Shown: positions 24,857 through 34,305, counted from the first letter of the stretch. The stretch is DNA of 64,000 nt from G965230065 sp965230065 (GCA_965230065.1 OZ245942.1:558001-622000), one strand, 5' to 3'. The notes: generated by a model from the letters alone, not told the origin. Made by a program: numbers and translations.

Positions 24857-27800
24857 ATGATGAACCGATTACAAATGCTACTCAGAATATCAGTGCTGAG
24901 CGTGGTAATGGGGAGCTATGCCCACTTCGCCATCGCACAAACACTGGTATCTTTGCAACAACCGCCAGATGATTTCATGGCGATGAAAAGTGATCCAGAA
25001 ATGGATATGTCCCGCATGGATATGTCCCGCATGGATATGTCCCGCATGGAAATGCCCGGCATGGTATTGCAAAACACAACGCTGAAAAGTGTTTTGGAAG
25101 AATTACAGGCCAAGTACAACATCTACTTTACGTATGATACTGAAGTAATTCAGGACAAGGTAGTAGCAGCGTTGAACAACAAAACAGAAAACCAGCCACT
25201 CGAAGAATTACTGACAAACTACCTCACCCCATTAAATTTATCCTACAAAAAAATTAAGGATAACTATTACGTAATTTACAAAGAAGAGGACAAAAACAAG
25301 CTGAACAAAATAAACTCTGTGCAGCCCGGCCTTTCCCAATCTTTGCAGGCAAAAGGTATTTCAGTAACCAAGTTTGAAGCCACCCTGAAAAACTTTGAAA
25401 AAACCATCAGCGGTACAGTTACCGATGGTGAAGATGGTACGGGACTGCCCGGCGTGAACATCATCGCCAAAGGTACTACCCAGGGAACTGTAACTGACGT
25501 GGATGGTAATTATCGAGTAAATGTTCCTGACGAAACCACCATACTTGTTTTTTCTTCAGTAGGATATACAACCCAGGAAATTAGTATAGATGGGCGTTCA
25601 GTTATTAATATTGCTATGGATGTGGATGTACAGTCGCTCTCTGAGGTAGTGGTTGTAGGCTATGGCGAACAAAAGAAAGTAACAGTAACAGGATCGGTAG
25701 CCGCGGTAAAAGGTGAAGAGCTGGTAAAATCACCAACAGTGAACCTTTCCAACTCATTAGCTGGACGGATACCCGGATTATTTGCTGTAAACAGAAGTGG
25801 TGAACCTGGTTACGATGGCTCAGCCATCCGGATACGGGGTACGAATACACTGGGAAATAACAATGCGCTGGTTGTAGTTGATGGTATCCCTGACCGGGCC
25901 GGTGGGCTGGACCGTATCAACCCGGCTGATATTGAAAGCGTTTCGGTATTGAAAGATGCTTCAGCGGCTATTTATGGCGCAAGGGCTGCCAATGGCGTAA
26001 TCCTGATTACCACGAAGCGGGGAAAATCTGGTAAGCCCAAGCTTACTTATTCTTTCAACCAGGGCTGGGCACAGCCCACCGTAGTGCCTGAACTGGCCGA
26101 TGCCGTACAATTTGCCGAAATGAGAAATGAACTGGAAATTTTTAACCTGCCGGTGGATGAATGGGCTGCTGCCCAAACAGCATTTGATCAAACAGGCGCA
26201 TATACCCGGAACAATGGGAACCTCATTGAAGCTCCTTACTCTCCTGAAGATATACAGCTATACAGGGATGGGTCTGACCCCTGGGGACACCCAAATACTG
26301 ACTGGTATGATGCTACTTTGAAAAACTGGTCGCCCCAATCACAGCACAACCTTCAGCTTTCAGGAGGCTCAGATAATTTCAGGTATATGGCTTCGCTGGG
26401 CTACCAGAACCAGGATGGGTTTTATAAGCAATCTGCCACCGGTTATAAGCAGTATGATATGCGTGTAAACCTGGATGGAACGATTAACGAATATTTCAAA
26501 ATAAACCTTGGCTTACTGGCCCGTCAGGAAAACCGAAATTTCCCCACAGTAAGTGCTGGCCAGATTTTCAGGATGCAGATGCGGGGTATTCCCACATCTC
26601 CGGCCTTCTGGCCCAATGGCTTGCCAGGCCCGGACATTGAAAACGGCACCAACCCGGTGGTAGTTACCACTGACCAAACCGGATACGACAGGGATACCCG
26701 CAACTATTTCCAAACCAACGGTAGTTTAGAAATAAAAATACCGGGAGTAGAAGGACTGAAATTTACCGGTACTGCTTCTGTGGATAAATTGATCAGAATT
26801 AACAAACGCTGGAATACACCCTGGTTTCTGTACACATGGGATGGCACAACTTATGGAGATGATGGAGAGCCAGAACTTGTGAGAGGGTTACGTGGCCCGG
26901 CAGACCCGAACCTCAGTCAGGGTAATGAGGATCAGTTGAATATATTATTAGGTGGTGTGTTTACTTATGAGAAAGCATTTGGCGACCATAGTTTCAACAT
27001 CCTGGCAGGCGTCAATAGAGAAACAATAGAATGGACAGGGTTTAACGCCTATCGCCGATATTTTATCTCAACGGCTGTTGACCAACTATTTGCTGGTGGG
27101 GATGCTGAAAAAGACAATGGAGGCAGTGCCTGGGAGCGTGCCCGCCTCAACTATTTTGGCCGGGTTGCCTACAACTATCAGGAAAAATATCTGTTGGAAT
27201 TTCTATGGCGGTACGACGGTTCCTATATGTTCCCTGAAGATACCCGATGGGGCTTCTTCCCCGGTGTATTGGCAGGATGGGTAGTTTCTGAAGAAAATTT
27301 CTGGAAGGATAATATCTCTTTCATGGACTACTTCAAACTACGAGGATCCTGGGGGCAAATGGGTAATGATAATATAACCTTAGGGCCTGACGGGCCATTG
27401 CTGGAATACCAATACTTGTCTACCTATGGTTTCAGCTCTTATATTATTGGAGGGCAGGAAGAAAAAACTTTGTTTGAGACCCGTGTACCTAACAATAATG
27501 TTACCTGGGAAGTAGCCAATAACATGAATATTGGAGTAGAAGGCCAGATGTTTCAAGGACAAATCTCCTTTGAGTTTGACTATTTTATCAACAAGCGGAC
27601 CAATATCTTATGGCCGAAATTTGGGTCAGTACCTCAAACCACCGGTATGTCTTTACCGCCTGAAAATATAGGAGAGGTGAAAAACGAGGGTTATGATTTC
27701 TCTTTAAGTTACAACGGACAAGCAGGTGACCTAAGCTTCAATGTAGGTGTAAATGGAGGATATGCCCAAAATGAGATTCTTTATTGGGACGAAGCTCCCG

Positions 27801-28498
27801 GTGCACCAGACTGGCAAAAAACCACTGGAAAACCCATGTATACCTATATGCTCTATGAATATGACGGTGTATTCAGGGATCAGGCTGAAATTGATGCTAA
27901 CACCATCGATTACTCTGCCCTCACCAATACCCTCCGTCCGGGTGATATGAAATACAAAGATTTGTATGGCCCCGACGGTGTGCCCGATGGTAAAATCACA
28001 GCGGATGACCAGATACGGACTGATAATACCGCCATTCCTTTATTTCAGGGAGGATTTAATATAGGCGCACAATACAAAAACTTTGACTTATCTATCCTGT
28101 TCCAGGGTGCCGCGGGTGCCAAGATTTTTGTGATAACCGAATCGGGCAGTATTGGAAACTACCTGCTGGATACGTATGAAAACCGCTGGCAGATAGACAA
28201 CCCCAGCAGCGAGCATCCCCGCATTGCCGACAGGAACAATCAATGGTATTCTACCAACAATACCTATTGGCTCAGGAATACAGATTATATCCGGTTGAAG
28301 AATTTTGAGATTGGATATACCATCCCGCTTCAGGTTACTGAAAGAGTAGGCATTAATAACCTAAGGGTATATGCCAACGGGCTTAACCTGTTTACTATTG
28401 ATAAATTTAACATTTTTGACCCTGAAGCAGTAAGCCAGAGTGGGCAGTATTATCCACAGTCGCGCATTATTAACCTGGGTTTGAATGTTACATTTTAA
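24857..28498 (+). CDS. SusC/RagA-type TonB-dependent outer-membrane transporter with STN signalling domain
   Basis: 1213 aa. A signal peptide (to about 28, ending FAIAQ) is followed by an unusual Met-rich stretch (residues 41-69), then an STN domain (about 70-145: LKSVLEELQAKYNIYFTYD). Next come a carboxypeptidase-like regulatory domain (about 185-265: ISGTVTDGEDGTGLPGVNI), the TonB plug (about 270-385: VVVVGYGEQKKVTVTGSV, DASAAIYGARAANGVILITT) and a large beta barrel ending in Phe (NLGLNVTF). The STN domain identifies a transporter that reports to FecR/ECF. It imports oligomers captured by the SusD partner encoded next; the substrate (glycan, peptide or other) cannot be told from the sequence. 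Confidence 0.96.
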   Translation: MMNRLQMLLRISVLSVVMGSYAHFAIAQTLVSLQQPPDDFMAMKSDPEMDMSRMDMSRMDMSRMEMPGMVLQNTTLKSVLEELQAKYNIYFTYDTEVIQDKVVAALNNKTENQPLEELLTNYLTPLNLSYKKIKDNYYVIYKEEDKNKLNKINSVQPGLSQSLQAKGISVTKFEATLKNFEKTISGTVTDGEDGTGLPGVNIIAKGTTQGTVTDVDGNYRVNVPDETTILVFSSVGYTTQEISIDGRSVINIAMDVDVQSLSEVVVVGYGEQKKVTVTGSVAAVKGEELVKSPTVNLSNSLAGRIPGLFAVNRSGEPGYDGSAIRIRGTNTLGNNNALVVVDGIPDRAGGLDRINPADIESVSVLKDASAAIYGARAANGVILITTKRGKSGKPKLTYSFNQGWAQPTVVPELADAVQFAEMRNELEIFNLPVDEWAAAQTAFDQTGAYTRNNGNLIEAPYSPEDIQLYRDGSDPWGHPNTDWYDATLKNWSPQSQHNLQLSGGSDNFRYMASLGYQNQDGFYKQSATGYKQYDMRVNLDGTINEYFKINLGLLARQENRNFPTVSAGQIFRMQMRGIPTSPAFWPNGLPGPDIENGTNPVVVTTDQTGYDRDTRNYFQTNGSLEIKIPGVEGLKFTGTASVDKLIRINKRWNTPWFLYTWDGTTYGDDGEPELVRGLRGPADPNLSQGNEDQLNILLGGVFTYEKAFGDHSFNILAGVNRETIEWTGFNAYRRYFISTAVDQLFAGGDAEKDNGGSAWERARLNYFGRVAYNYQEKYLLEFLWRYDGSYMFPEDTRWGFFPGVLAGWVVSEENFWKDNISFMDYFKLRGSWGQMGNDNITLGPDGPLLEYQYLSTYGFSSYIIGGQEEKTLFETRVPNNNVTWEVANNMNIGVEGQMFQGQISFEFDYFINKRTNILWPKFGSVPQTTGMSLPPENIGEVKNEGYDFSLSYNGQAGDLSFNVGVNGGYAQNEILYWDEAPGAPDWQKTTGKPMYTYMLYEYDGVFRDQAEIDANTIDYSALTNTLRPGDMKYKDLYGPDGVPDGKITADDQIRTDNTAIPLFQGGFNIGAQYKNFDLSILFQGAAGAKIFVITESGSIGNYLLDTYENRWQIDNPSSEHPRIADRNNQWYSTNNTYWLRNTDYIRLKNFEIGYTIPLQVTERVGINNLRVYANGLNLFTIDKFNIFDPEAVSQSGQYYPQSRIINLGLNVTF
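25001..25060 (+). repeat. 15-bp tandem repeat encoding MDMSR units in SusC
   Basis: Three exact copies of ATGGATATGTCCCGC (25001-25045) are followed by one degenerate copy (25046-25060, ATGGAAATGCCCGGC). They encode MDMSR three times and then MEMPG. Because the unit is a multiple of three, copy-number change would keep the frame. The repeat lies between the signal peptide and the STN domain. Confidence 0.9.
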
Positions 28499-28518
28499 GA
28501 ACTAAATAATTTAAGAAG

Positions 28519-30375
28519 ATGAATAAACTCAAATTTATATCACTGACCATCATCATGGCCTTAGGTATTGCCACTGGTTGTAATGATGACTTTGTAAGCA
28601 CCAAGCCACTGGACCAGGTGTCAGAGGCTGATGTGTGGACAGACCCCGGCCTTTCCGAAGCTTTTGTAACAGAAATCTATAACGGATTGGCCCAGGGAGG
28701 ATTTAATGAGGAAATGTTTGCCTCTACCACTGATGAAGCGGTCTTTACCCATCCCGGTCGGGGCGTGAGTACTGTTACAGAATCACGGTCCAGCCCTGAG
28801 AATGTCATCAACTGGGGAGACCCCCGGCTCAGATGGCCTAGTTTGTACCAAAGGATAAGGGCAACCAACCTGGCTTTAGAAAATTTGGCCGAACCTCAAT
28901 TTGATGACCCAGCATTGGCTGACAGATTGAAAGGAGAAGCCTATTTTATGAGAGCATTCTTTTACCATCAGTTGGTGCGTTTATGGGGAGGGGTACCGCT
29001 TGTAGATGAAGCGTATCAATTGGATGATCCTGATTTTTCAATACCCCGGAACACTTTTGAAGAGTGTGTCAACTTCATTGTGGCTGACTGTGATATGGCC
29101 GCCCAATTACTGAGAGGAAAAGACCTGGACAATGGGCGGGCCAGCGAAGCAGCAGCCCTTGCTTTAAAAGCTCGTTTTTTGCTTTATGCCGCCAGGGACC
29201 TGCATGACATCCCTACGGCTTCAGCAAAGTCTTCTGTAATCGCCGGGTTTTCAAATCCTGAACTGTTAGGCTACACCAGTGGCGACCGCACTTCACGCTG
29301 GCAGGCAGCACAGGCAGCCGCCAAAGACGTACTGGATTTATCAGGATATGGTTATAAAACTGATTTAGCCGCCCCGGTTTCCGCTGAAGAAGGTGAGCAA
29401 AACTATGAAAACATGTCACTGTCTAAAAACGGAGGTGAAGCTGAACTGATTTTTGCCCGCTACTTTATCCAGGAAAAAAATGAGGACGGAAGAAGAGTTG
29501 CCCTGGACAATGGTCCGAACGGATACCACAACTGGGCAGGGAATACGCCCTTACAAAACCTGGTAGACGATTATGAAATGATGGACGGCTCTAAATTCGA
29601 TTGGGACAATCCTGATCATGCAGGTGCACCCTATGAAGACCGGGACCCCCGTTTCTATGCTACCATCTTACATGATGGCTCTGGATGGAAGCCACGTACT
29701 CCTGATGTAGCAGCCAAAGATCCGGCCAACGAGATACAAACCGGACAGTATGAAATTATCCAGGGTGGAGAAGTTGTAAATTATTTTGGACTGGATACCC
29801 GCCAAAGCTCTGTGGAAGATTGGAACGGAACACGCACGGGCTATTATATGCACAAGTTTCTTAATAAAGATCCCAGTATTGTAGACCAAAGTATCCGCCA
29901 GACCATACCCTGGCCAGAATTGCGGTATACCGAAGCTATGCTCAACTATGCAGAGGCCAGCATAGAATTGGGGCAGGACGATGAGGCTAAAATATGGCTC
30001 AACAAAATCCGCTACCGTGCCGGCATGCCTGCTATTACCGAAACCGGAGATGCCCTGCGACAGCGTTACCGGAACGAGCGAAGGATAGAACTGGTGTATG
30101 AAGAACACCGCTACCACGATGCCCGCTGCTGGATGATTGCGCCTGAAACCTTAGGGCAAACAGCCAAAATAATTTTGGTAGAAGGCACATTGAAACCCGG
30201 GGCCAACGTGACGTTGTATAAGTATGATACCAACAATTACGATTATACCTATACAGTTGCTGACCTGGATCCCGGTTTCGAGAACCGACAATGGCTCGAT
30301 AAAATGTACTTCCTGCCTTTGGAGCGGGATGAGGTCAACAGAAATGACAAATTAGTGCAAAACCCCGGCTATTAA
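28519..30375 (+). CDS. RagB/SusD family outer-membrane lipoprotein
   Basis: 618 aa with lipobox ATGC (Cys21, then NDD as expected for surface export). It has SusD-type TPR helices (YFMRAFFYHQLVRLWGGVPLVDE), the C-terminal blocks RYTEAMLNYAEASIELGQ and NKIRYRAGMPA, and RYRNERRIELVYEEHRYHDARCW. It caps the SusC barrel and captures the nutrient. The 20-bp gap after susC supports one transcript, and a strong intrinsic terminator follows at 30401. Confidence 0.96.
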   Translation: MNKLKFISLTIIMALGIATGCNDDFVSTKPLDQVSEADVWTDPGLSEAFVTEIYNGLAQGGFNEEMFASTTDEAVFTHPGRGVSTVTESRSSPENVINWGDPRLRWPSLYQRIRATNLALENLAEPQFDDPALADRLKGEAYFMRAFFYHQLVRLWGGVPLVDEAYQLDDPDFSIPRNTFEECVNFIVADCDMAAQLLRGKDLDNGRASEAAALALKARFLLYAARDLHDIPTASAKSSVIAGFSNPELLGYTSGDRTSRWQAAQAAAKDVLDLSGYGYKTDLAAPVSAEEGEQNYENMSLSKNGGEAELIFARYFIQEKNEDGRRVALDNGPNGYHNWAGNTPLQNLVDDYEMMDGSKFDWDNPDHAGAPYEDRDPRFYATILHDGSGWKPRTPDVAAKDPANEIQTGQYEIIQGGEVVNYFGLDTRQSSVEDWNGTRTGYYMHKFLNKDPSIVDQSIRQTIPWPELRYTEAMLNYAEASIELGQDDEAKIWLNKIRYRAGMPAITETGDALRQRYRNERRIELVYEEHRYHDARCWMIAPETLGQTAKIILVEGTLKPGANVTLYKYDTNNYDYTYTVADLDPGFENRQWLDKMYFLPLERDEVNRNDKLVQNPGY

Positions 30376-30400
30376 CTCCGGTTTTACTGAACTATTTTAA

Positions 30401-30441
30401 AATCTATGCTGGATATTATCTTTACCAGCATAGATTTTTTT
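30401..30441 (+). terminator. intrinsic terminator after susD
   Basis: A perfect 12-bp stem, AATCTATGCTGG (30401-30412) with CCAGCATAGATT (30425-30436), and a 12-nt loop are followed by a T-rich tail. It lies 26 bp past the susD stop codon and should separate the SusC/SusD unit from the FG-GAP gene. Confidence 0.85.
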
Positions 30442-30472
30442 ATTTTAGGGCATCTTAGGTTTTTGAATTCCC

Positions 30473-30705
30473 AGACTTCCAGAATTTTGGAAACTTCGGA
30501 AGTCTTATATTATCATCATATGAAATTAGCACGGTTGAAAACAAAGATAACTACCTTAAAAAGTGCATGGATTTCCCACTCCCTGGTTTGTGTCCTCACA
30601 AACTGGAACGAAGTGGCCTGTGGGGACACACGCCACGGTAAGAAAAAAACCGCTGTTTCGGATTTGCAATCTGAAACTTAATACATGAAGGATTTGCAAC
30701 CCGAA
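30473..30705 (+). repeat. cluster of small hairpins, REP-like, between susD and the FG-GAP gene
   Basis: This stretch has no supported gene. It holds AGACTTCC/GGAAGTCT (30473-30480, 30498-30505), GTTTGTG-TCCT-CACAAAC (30586-30603) overlapping GTGTCCTCACA/TGTGGGGACAC (30590-30600, 30619-30629), GTGGC/GCCAC (30613-30617, 30632-30636) and GTTTCGGATT-TGC-AATCTGAAAC (30655-30677). The density and quality of the stems suggest a REP/BIME-like mobile repeat or a folded RNA leader of the next gene. Confidence 0.55.
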
Positions 30706-30735
30706 AAACCTTGTTGAAAGTTAAATGAACAAATA

Positions 30736-33700
30736 ATGACAGCCACATTGCCCTCCATTCCTACGCCACAAAATTATGAAACAGTCGGGGCTGCCACCAG
30801 CAACTTGGCTGTTAATAAACTAACCTATTTCATTTTTCTGGCTATACTGGCTTTAGCCTCAGCCTGCCAAAACCAACCCGAAAAAATGGCGGAAAACCCC
30901 GCTGCCGAAACAAAACCCAAAGAACCTACCCTGTTTACCCTTTTGCCTGCCCAACAAACAAAAATAAATTTCAACAACGTGCTTACCGAAGGGCTGAACA
31001 CCAACGTAATGGCCTACGAGTATTTTTACAATGGAGGAGGCGTAGCCGTAGGCGATGTGAACAATGATGGTTGGGAAGATGTGTACTTCACCGGAAACAT
31101 GATTACCAACAAACTGTACCTGAACAAAGGACAGGAAGCCCCCATGCAATTTCAGGATATTACAACCGAAGCAGGAGTGGCAGGCAGGCAAGCCCCCTGG
31201 GCCACAGGCGTTACCATGGGCGACGTAAATGGCGATGGCTGGCTGGACATCTACGTTTGTTATTCCGGCAACGTACGCCCCGAAAACAGGACAAACGAAC
31301 TGTACATCAACCAGGGAGCCGATTCTTTGGGCATTCCGTACTTTGAAGAGCAAGCCGAAGCTTATGGCCTGGCAAGCCCTTCTACCAGTACCCAGGCTGC
31401 TTTCTTTGATTATGACCGTGATGGCGACCTAGATATGTTCCTGCTCAACCACAGCCCCTTTCCATTGCCCGTGCTGGATGACGTAACCACCGCTGAATAT
31501 TTGAAAAAAGAAGACCCCATTAATGGCCCGAGGTTGTATGAAAATACTTCCCCCCCCTATCCCCCCCAGGGGGGACAAAGGGAGGGGACATTCGTTGATG
31601 TGACTACAAAAGCTGGCATCAGCAGTTCCTCTTTGTCTTATGGGCTGGGCGTAGGTGTGGCCGATATCAATGGGGATGGTTGGCAGGATATTTATATAAG
31701 TAACGATTATTCTATTCCTGATTACCTGTACATCAACCAGCAAAACGGCACATTTACCAACGAACTGCATACATCATTTGGACATACTTCCCATTTTTCT
31801 ATGGGGAGCGACATTGCTGATATTAACAATGATGCCCTGCCGGATATTTATACGCTGGACATGCTGCCCGAAGATAACCGCCGCCAAAAGTTGTTATTCG
31901 CCCCGGATAATTACGAACTGTTTAACCTCAACCTCCGTGTGGGTTTTCATTACCAATACATGCGCAATATGCTGCAACTGAATGTAGGGTCTATCCCCCC
32001 CAGGGGGGATAAAGGGAGGGGAGAAGTGACTTTTAGCGAAATAGGCCAGTTGGCAGGCATTTCCAATACCGACTGGAGCTGGGCTGCCCTCTTTGCCGAT
32101 TATGACAACGACGGATGGAAAGACCTCTTCGTGACCAATGGCTATGTGCGCGACTACACCAATATGGATTTCATGAAATACATGGGCGATTTCACACAAA
32201 GCAAGGGGAAGCTGGTTAGGCAGGACGTGCTGGAACTGGTACACCAAATGCCGTCATCCAATATTTCCAACTACATTTATCAAAATACTGGCAACTTGCA
32301 GTTTGCCAATAAAAAAGAACAGTGGGGCATTGACAAAACCGCCAACAGCACCGGAGCCGCTTATGCCGACCTGGACAACGACGGAGACCTGGACTTGGTA
32401 GTCAACAACATTAATAAACCGGCATTCATTTACCAGAATGAAACCGAAAACCAGACAGAAAACCATTATTTGAAAGTGAAACTAAAAGGGGCAGGAAAAA
32501 ACACAACAGGCCTCGGCGCTAAAGTCACGCTTTTCAATGATGGCAAAAAACAGTACCTGGAACAGATGCCTACCCGAGGCTATCAGTCCAGCGTATCGCC
32601 TGTAATGCATTTTGGTTTGGGGGAAACTGAAACTATTGATACCCTTCAAATAGTTTGGCTGAGTGGAAAACAGCAATTGCTAACCGATGTAAAAGCTGAC
32701 CAAACACTCACTTTAAATGAAGCGGAAGCTACCTCAACTTATGCTCCACCTAAGAAAGCAAAACCTTTTTACAAGGAAGTTGCCCCCCCTATTGCTTTTC
32801 AGCACCCTGAAAACTCCCTCAACGACTTTAAGCGGCAACCACTTATGGTGAATCCGGTTTCATTTTCCGGCCCCTCTCTGGCTAAAGCGGATGTAAATGG
32901 GGATGGACTGGCAGATGTATTTGCAGGCGGAGCCAGCGGACAAGCAGCCCATCTGTATTTTCAGCAAAAAAGTGGAAAATTTCTAAAACAGAATGAATCC
33001 ATTTTTGAAGAAGACAAAAACAGTGAAGATGTAAACGCCCTCTTTTTTGATGCGAATGGTGACGGAGCCACTGACCTGTATGTATGCAGCGGAGGCTATG
33101 GCAATTTCATGCCGGAAGATAAGGCCTTGCAAGACCACCTTTACCTGAACGATGGAAAAGGCAATTTCACCAAAAGCACCAATGCGTTGCCTGTCATGCT
33201 CACCAGCAGCAGTTGTGCCAGTGCAACAGACATTAATGGCGATGGCTTTCTTGATTTATTCGTAGGCAGCAGAGTCATTCCCGGTCGTTATCCCGAAACG
33301 CCTATGTCCTATTTACTTATGAATGATGGAAAGGGCAATTTCACTGACAACATACAGAATATTGCTCCTGATTTGCAAAAAACAGGCATGGTTACCGATG
33401 CCGCCTGGACAGACCTGAACGGCGACCAAAAAGATGAATTGGTTGTAATAGGCGAGTGGATGCCCATCAAAGTATTTGCGAATGAAGGCGGGAAATTAAC
33501 AGATAAAACGGCTGATTATTTTGATAAGGCATACAGCGGATGGTGGAATAAATTACTGATAGACGACCTAAACAATGATGGAAATCCTGATTTGGTGGTG
33601 GGCAATATGGGCTTAAATACCCAATGCAAAGCCAGCGATGCCGAACCTGCCGAAATGTTTTACAAAGATTTTGATGATAATGGCTCGGTAGACCCCATCT

Positions 33701-34230
33701 TTAGTTTCTATATTCAGGGGAAAAGTTACCCTTCCGTTACCCGCGATGAGTTATTAGACCAAATAAGCATGGTACGAAACCGCTTTCCCGACTATAAAAG
33801 CTATGCCGATGCCCAAGTGGAAGATATTTTCACAGAAAAGGAACTGGAAGGCGTTCAGTATTTAAAAGCCAATGAACTGAAAACCCTGTATTTCGCAGGT
33901 AGTGAAAACGGTAAATTTCAGGAAAAAACCTTGCCGGTGGAAGTGCAATCTTCCCCGGTTTTCACCATAAATGCTTTAGACTACAACAAAGACGGAATCA
34001 AAGACCTGCTGCTGTGTGGCAATATTCATCAGGCCAAGCTGCGCTTTGGTAATGTAGACGCTAATTTTGGAATTTTACTCAAAGGGGATGAAAATGGAAG
34101 CTTCACCTATATTCCCCAAAATAAATCTGGTTTTGCAATACGAGGGGATGTGCGCTCTGTGGTGGAAGTGAATAATTTGCTTTTATTTGGCGTTAATCAG
34201 GGAGAAGTTAAAACTTATGCTGGGTACTAG
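30736..34230 (+). CDS. FG-GAP/VCBS repeat lipoprotein with ASPIC/UnbV domain
   Basis: 1164 aa. The hydrophobic segment FIFLAILALASAC ends in a probable lipobox Cys (about residue 44); the ATG is used, but a TTG at 30805 would give a more compact signal peptide. Many FG-GAP/VCBS repeats follow (GDVNNDGWEDVYFTGN, ADINGDGWQDIYISNDY), with calcium-type D-x-N-x-D loops. An ASPIC/UnbV block is at about 580-650 (GLGAKVTLF, then TRGYQSSVSPVMHFGLG), and a second propeller set follows. Such proteins commonly accompany SusC/SusD and the haloperoxidase-like gene that follows. Two palindromic DNA elements are inserted in frame at about residues 270-285 and 418-429. Confidence 0.93.
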   Translation: MTATLPSIPTPQNYETVGAATSNLAVNKLTYFIFLAILALASACQNQPEKMAENPAAETKPKEPTLFTLLPAQQTKINFNNVLTEGLNTNVMAYEYFYNGGGVAVGDVNNDGWEDVYFTGNMITNKLYLNKGQEAPMQFQDITTEAGVAGRQAPWATGVTMGDVNGDGWLDIYVCYSGNVRPENRTNELYINQGADSLGIPYFEEQAEAYGLASPSTSTQAAFFDYDRDGDLDMFLLNHSPFPLPVLDDVTTAEYLKKEDPINGPRLYENTSPPYPPQGGQREGTFVDVTTKAGISSSSLSYGLGVGVADINGDGWQDIYISNDYSIPDYLYINQQNGTFTNELHTSFGHTSHFSMGSDIADINNDALPDIYTLDMLPEDNRRQKLLFAPDNYELFNLNLRVGFHYQYMRNMLQLNVGSIPPRGDKGRGEVTFSEIGQLAGISNTDWSWAALFADYDNDGWKDLFVTNGYVRDYTNMDFMKYMGDFTQSKGKLVRQDVLELVHQMPSSNISNYIYQNTGNLQFANKKEQWGIDKTANSTGAAYADLDNDGDLDLVVNNINKPAFIYQNETENQTENHYLKVKLKGAGKNTTGLGAKVTLFNDGKKQYLEQMPTRGYQSSVSPVMHFGLGETETIDTLQIVWLSGKQQLLTDVKADQTLTLNEAEATSTYAPPKKAKPFYKEVAPPIAFQHPENSLNDFKRQPLMVNPVSFSGPSLAKADVNGDGLADVFAGGASGQAAHLYFQQKSGKFLKQNESIFEEDKNSEDVNALFFDANGDGATDLYVCSGGYGNFMPEDKALQDHLYLNDGKGNFTKSTNALPVMLTSSSCASATDINGDGFLDLFVGSRVIPGRYPETPMSYLLMNDGKGNFTDNIQNIAPDLQKTGMVTDAAWTDLNGDQKDELVVIGEWMPIKVFANEGGKLTDKTADYFDKAYSGWWNKLLIDDLNNDGNPDLVVGNMGLNTQCKASDAEPAEMFYKDFDDNGSVDPIFSFYIQGKSYPSVTRDELLDQISMVRNRFPDYKSYADAQVEDIFTEKELEGVQYLKANELKTLYFAGSENGKFQEKTLPVEVQSSPVFTINALDYNKDGIKDLLLCGNIHQAKLRFGNVDANFGILLKGDENGSFTYIPQNKSGFAIRGDVRSVVEVNNLLLFGVNQGEVKTYAGY
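31547..31588 (+). repeat. in-frame C/G-run palindromic insert, copy A
   Basis: Runs of C interrupted by CTAT are followed by AGGGGGGACAAAGGGAGGGGA, forming an imperfect palindrome. The core 31557-31588 matches copy B (31991-32022) at 31 of 32 bases. It is translated as SPPYPPQGGQREG and breaks an FG-GAP loop that would normally read N-x-G-D-G-T-F. Confidence 0.85.
31991..32022 (+). repeat. in-frame C/G-run palindromic insert, copy B
   Basis: The 32-nt core is the same as in copy A with one C/T change, but it sits in a different codon phase (offset 1255 from the start codon versus 821 for copy A) and is translated SIPPRGDKGRGE. It too falls at an FG-GAP loop (LNVG...VTFSEIG). Confidence 0.85.
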
Positions 34231-34305
34231 ATACTGGCAACTGGATGCTGGATGCTGGATGAAAAGCACAGCTATCCAGAAACCAGCATCTAGTAACCAA
34301 TATCA
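34222..34305 (+). repeat. word-based palindrome, CTGGATGCTGG type, second locus
   Basis: It begins inside the last codons of the FG-GAP gene and fills the gap to the next start. Left words are CTAGATACTGG, CTGGATGCTGG and ATGCTGGATG; right words are ATCCAGAAACCAGCATC and TAGTAACC. It shares TGGATGCTGG, ATCCAGAAACC and CCAGCATC with the element at 7869-7952. Confidence 0.7.

Noticed and set aside
30406..30681. 91-codon open frame between susD and the FG-GAP gene
   Set aside because: It starts inside the intrinsic terminator stem and runs through the hairpin cluster; no family features.
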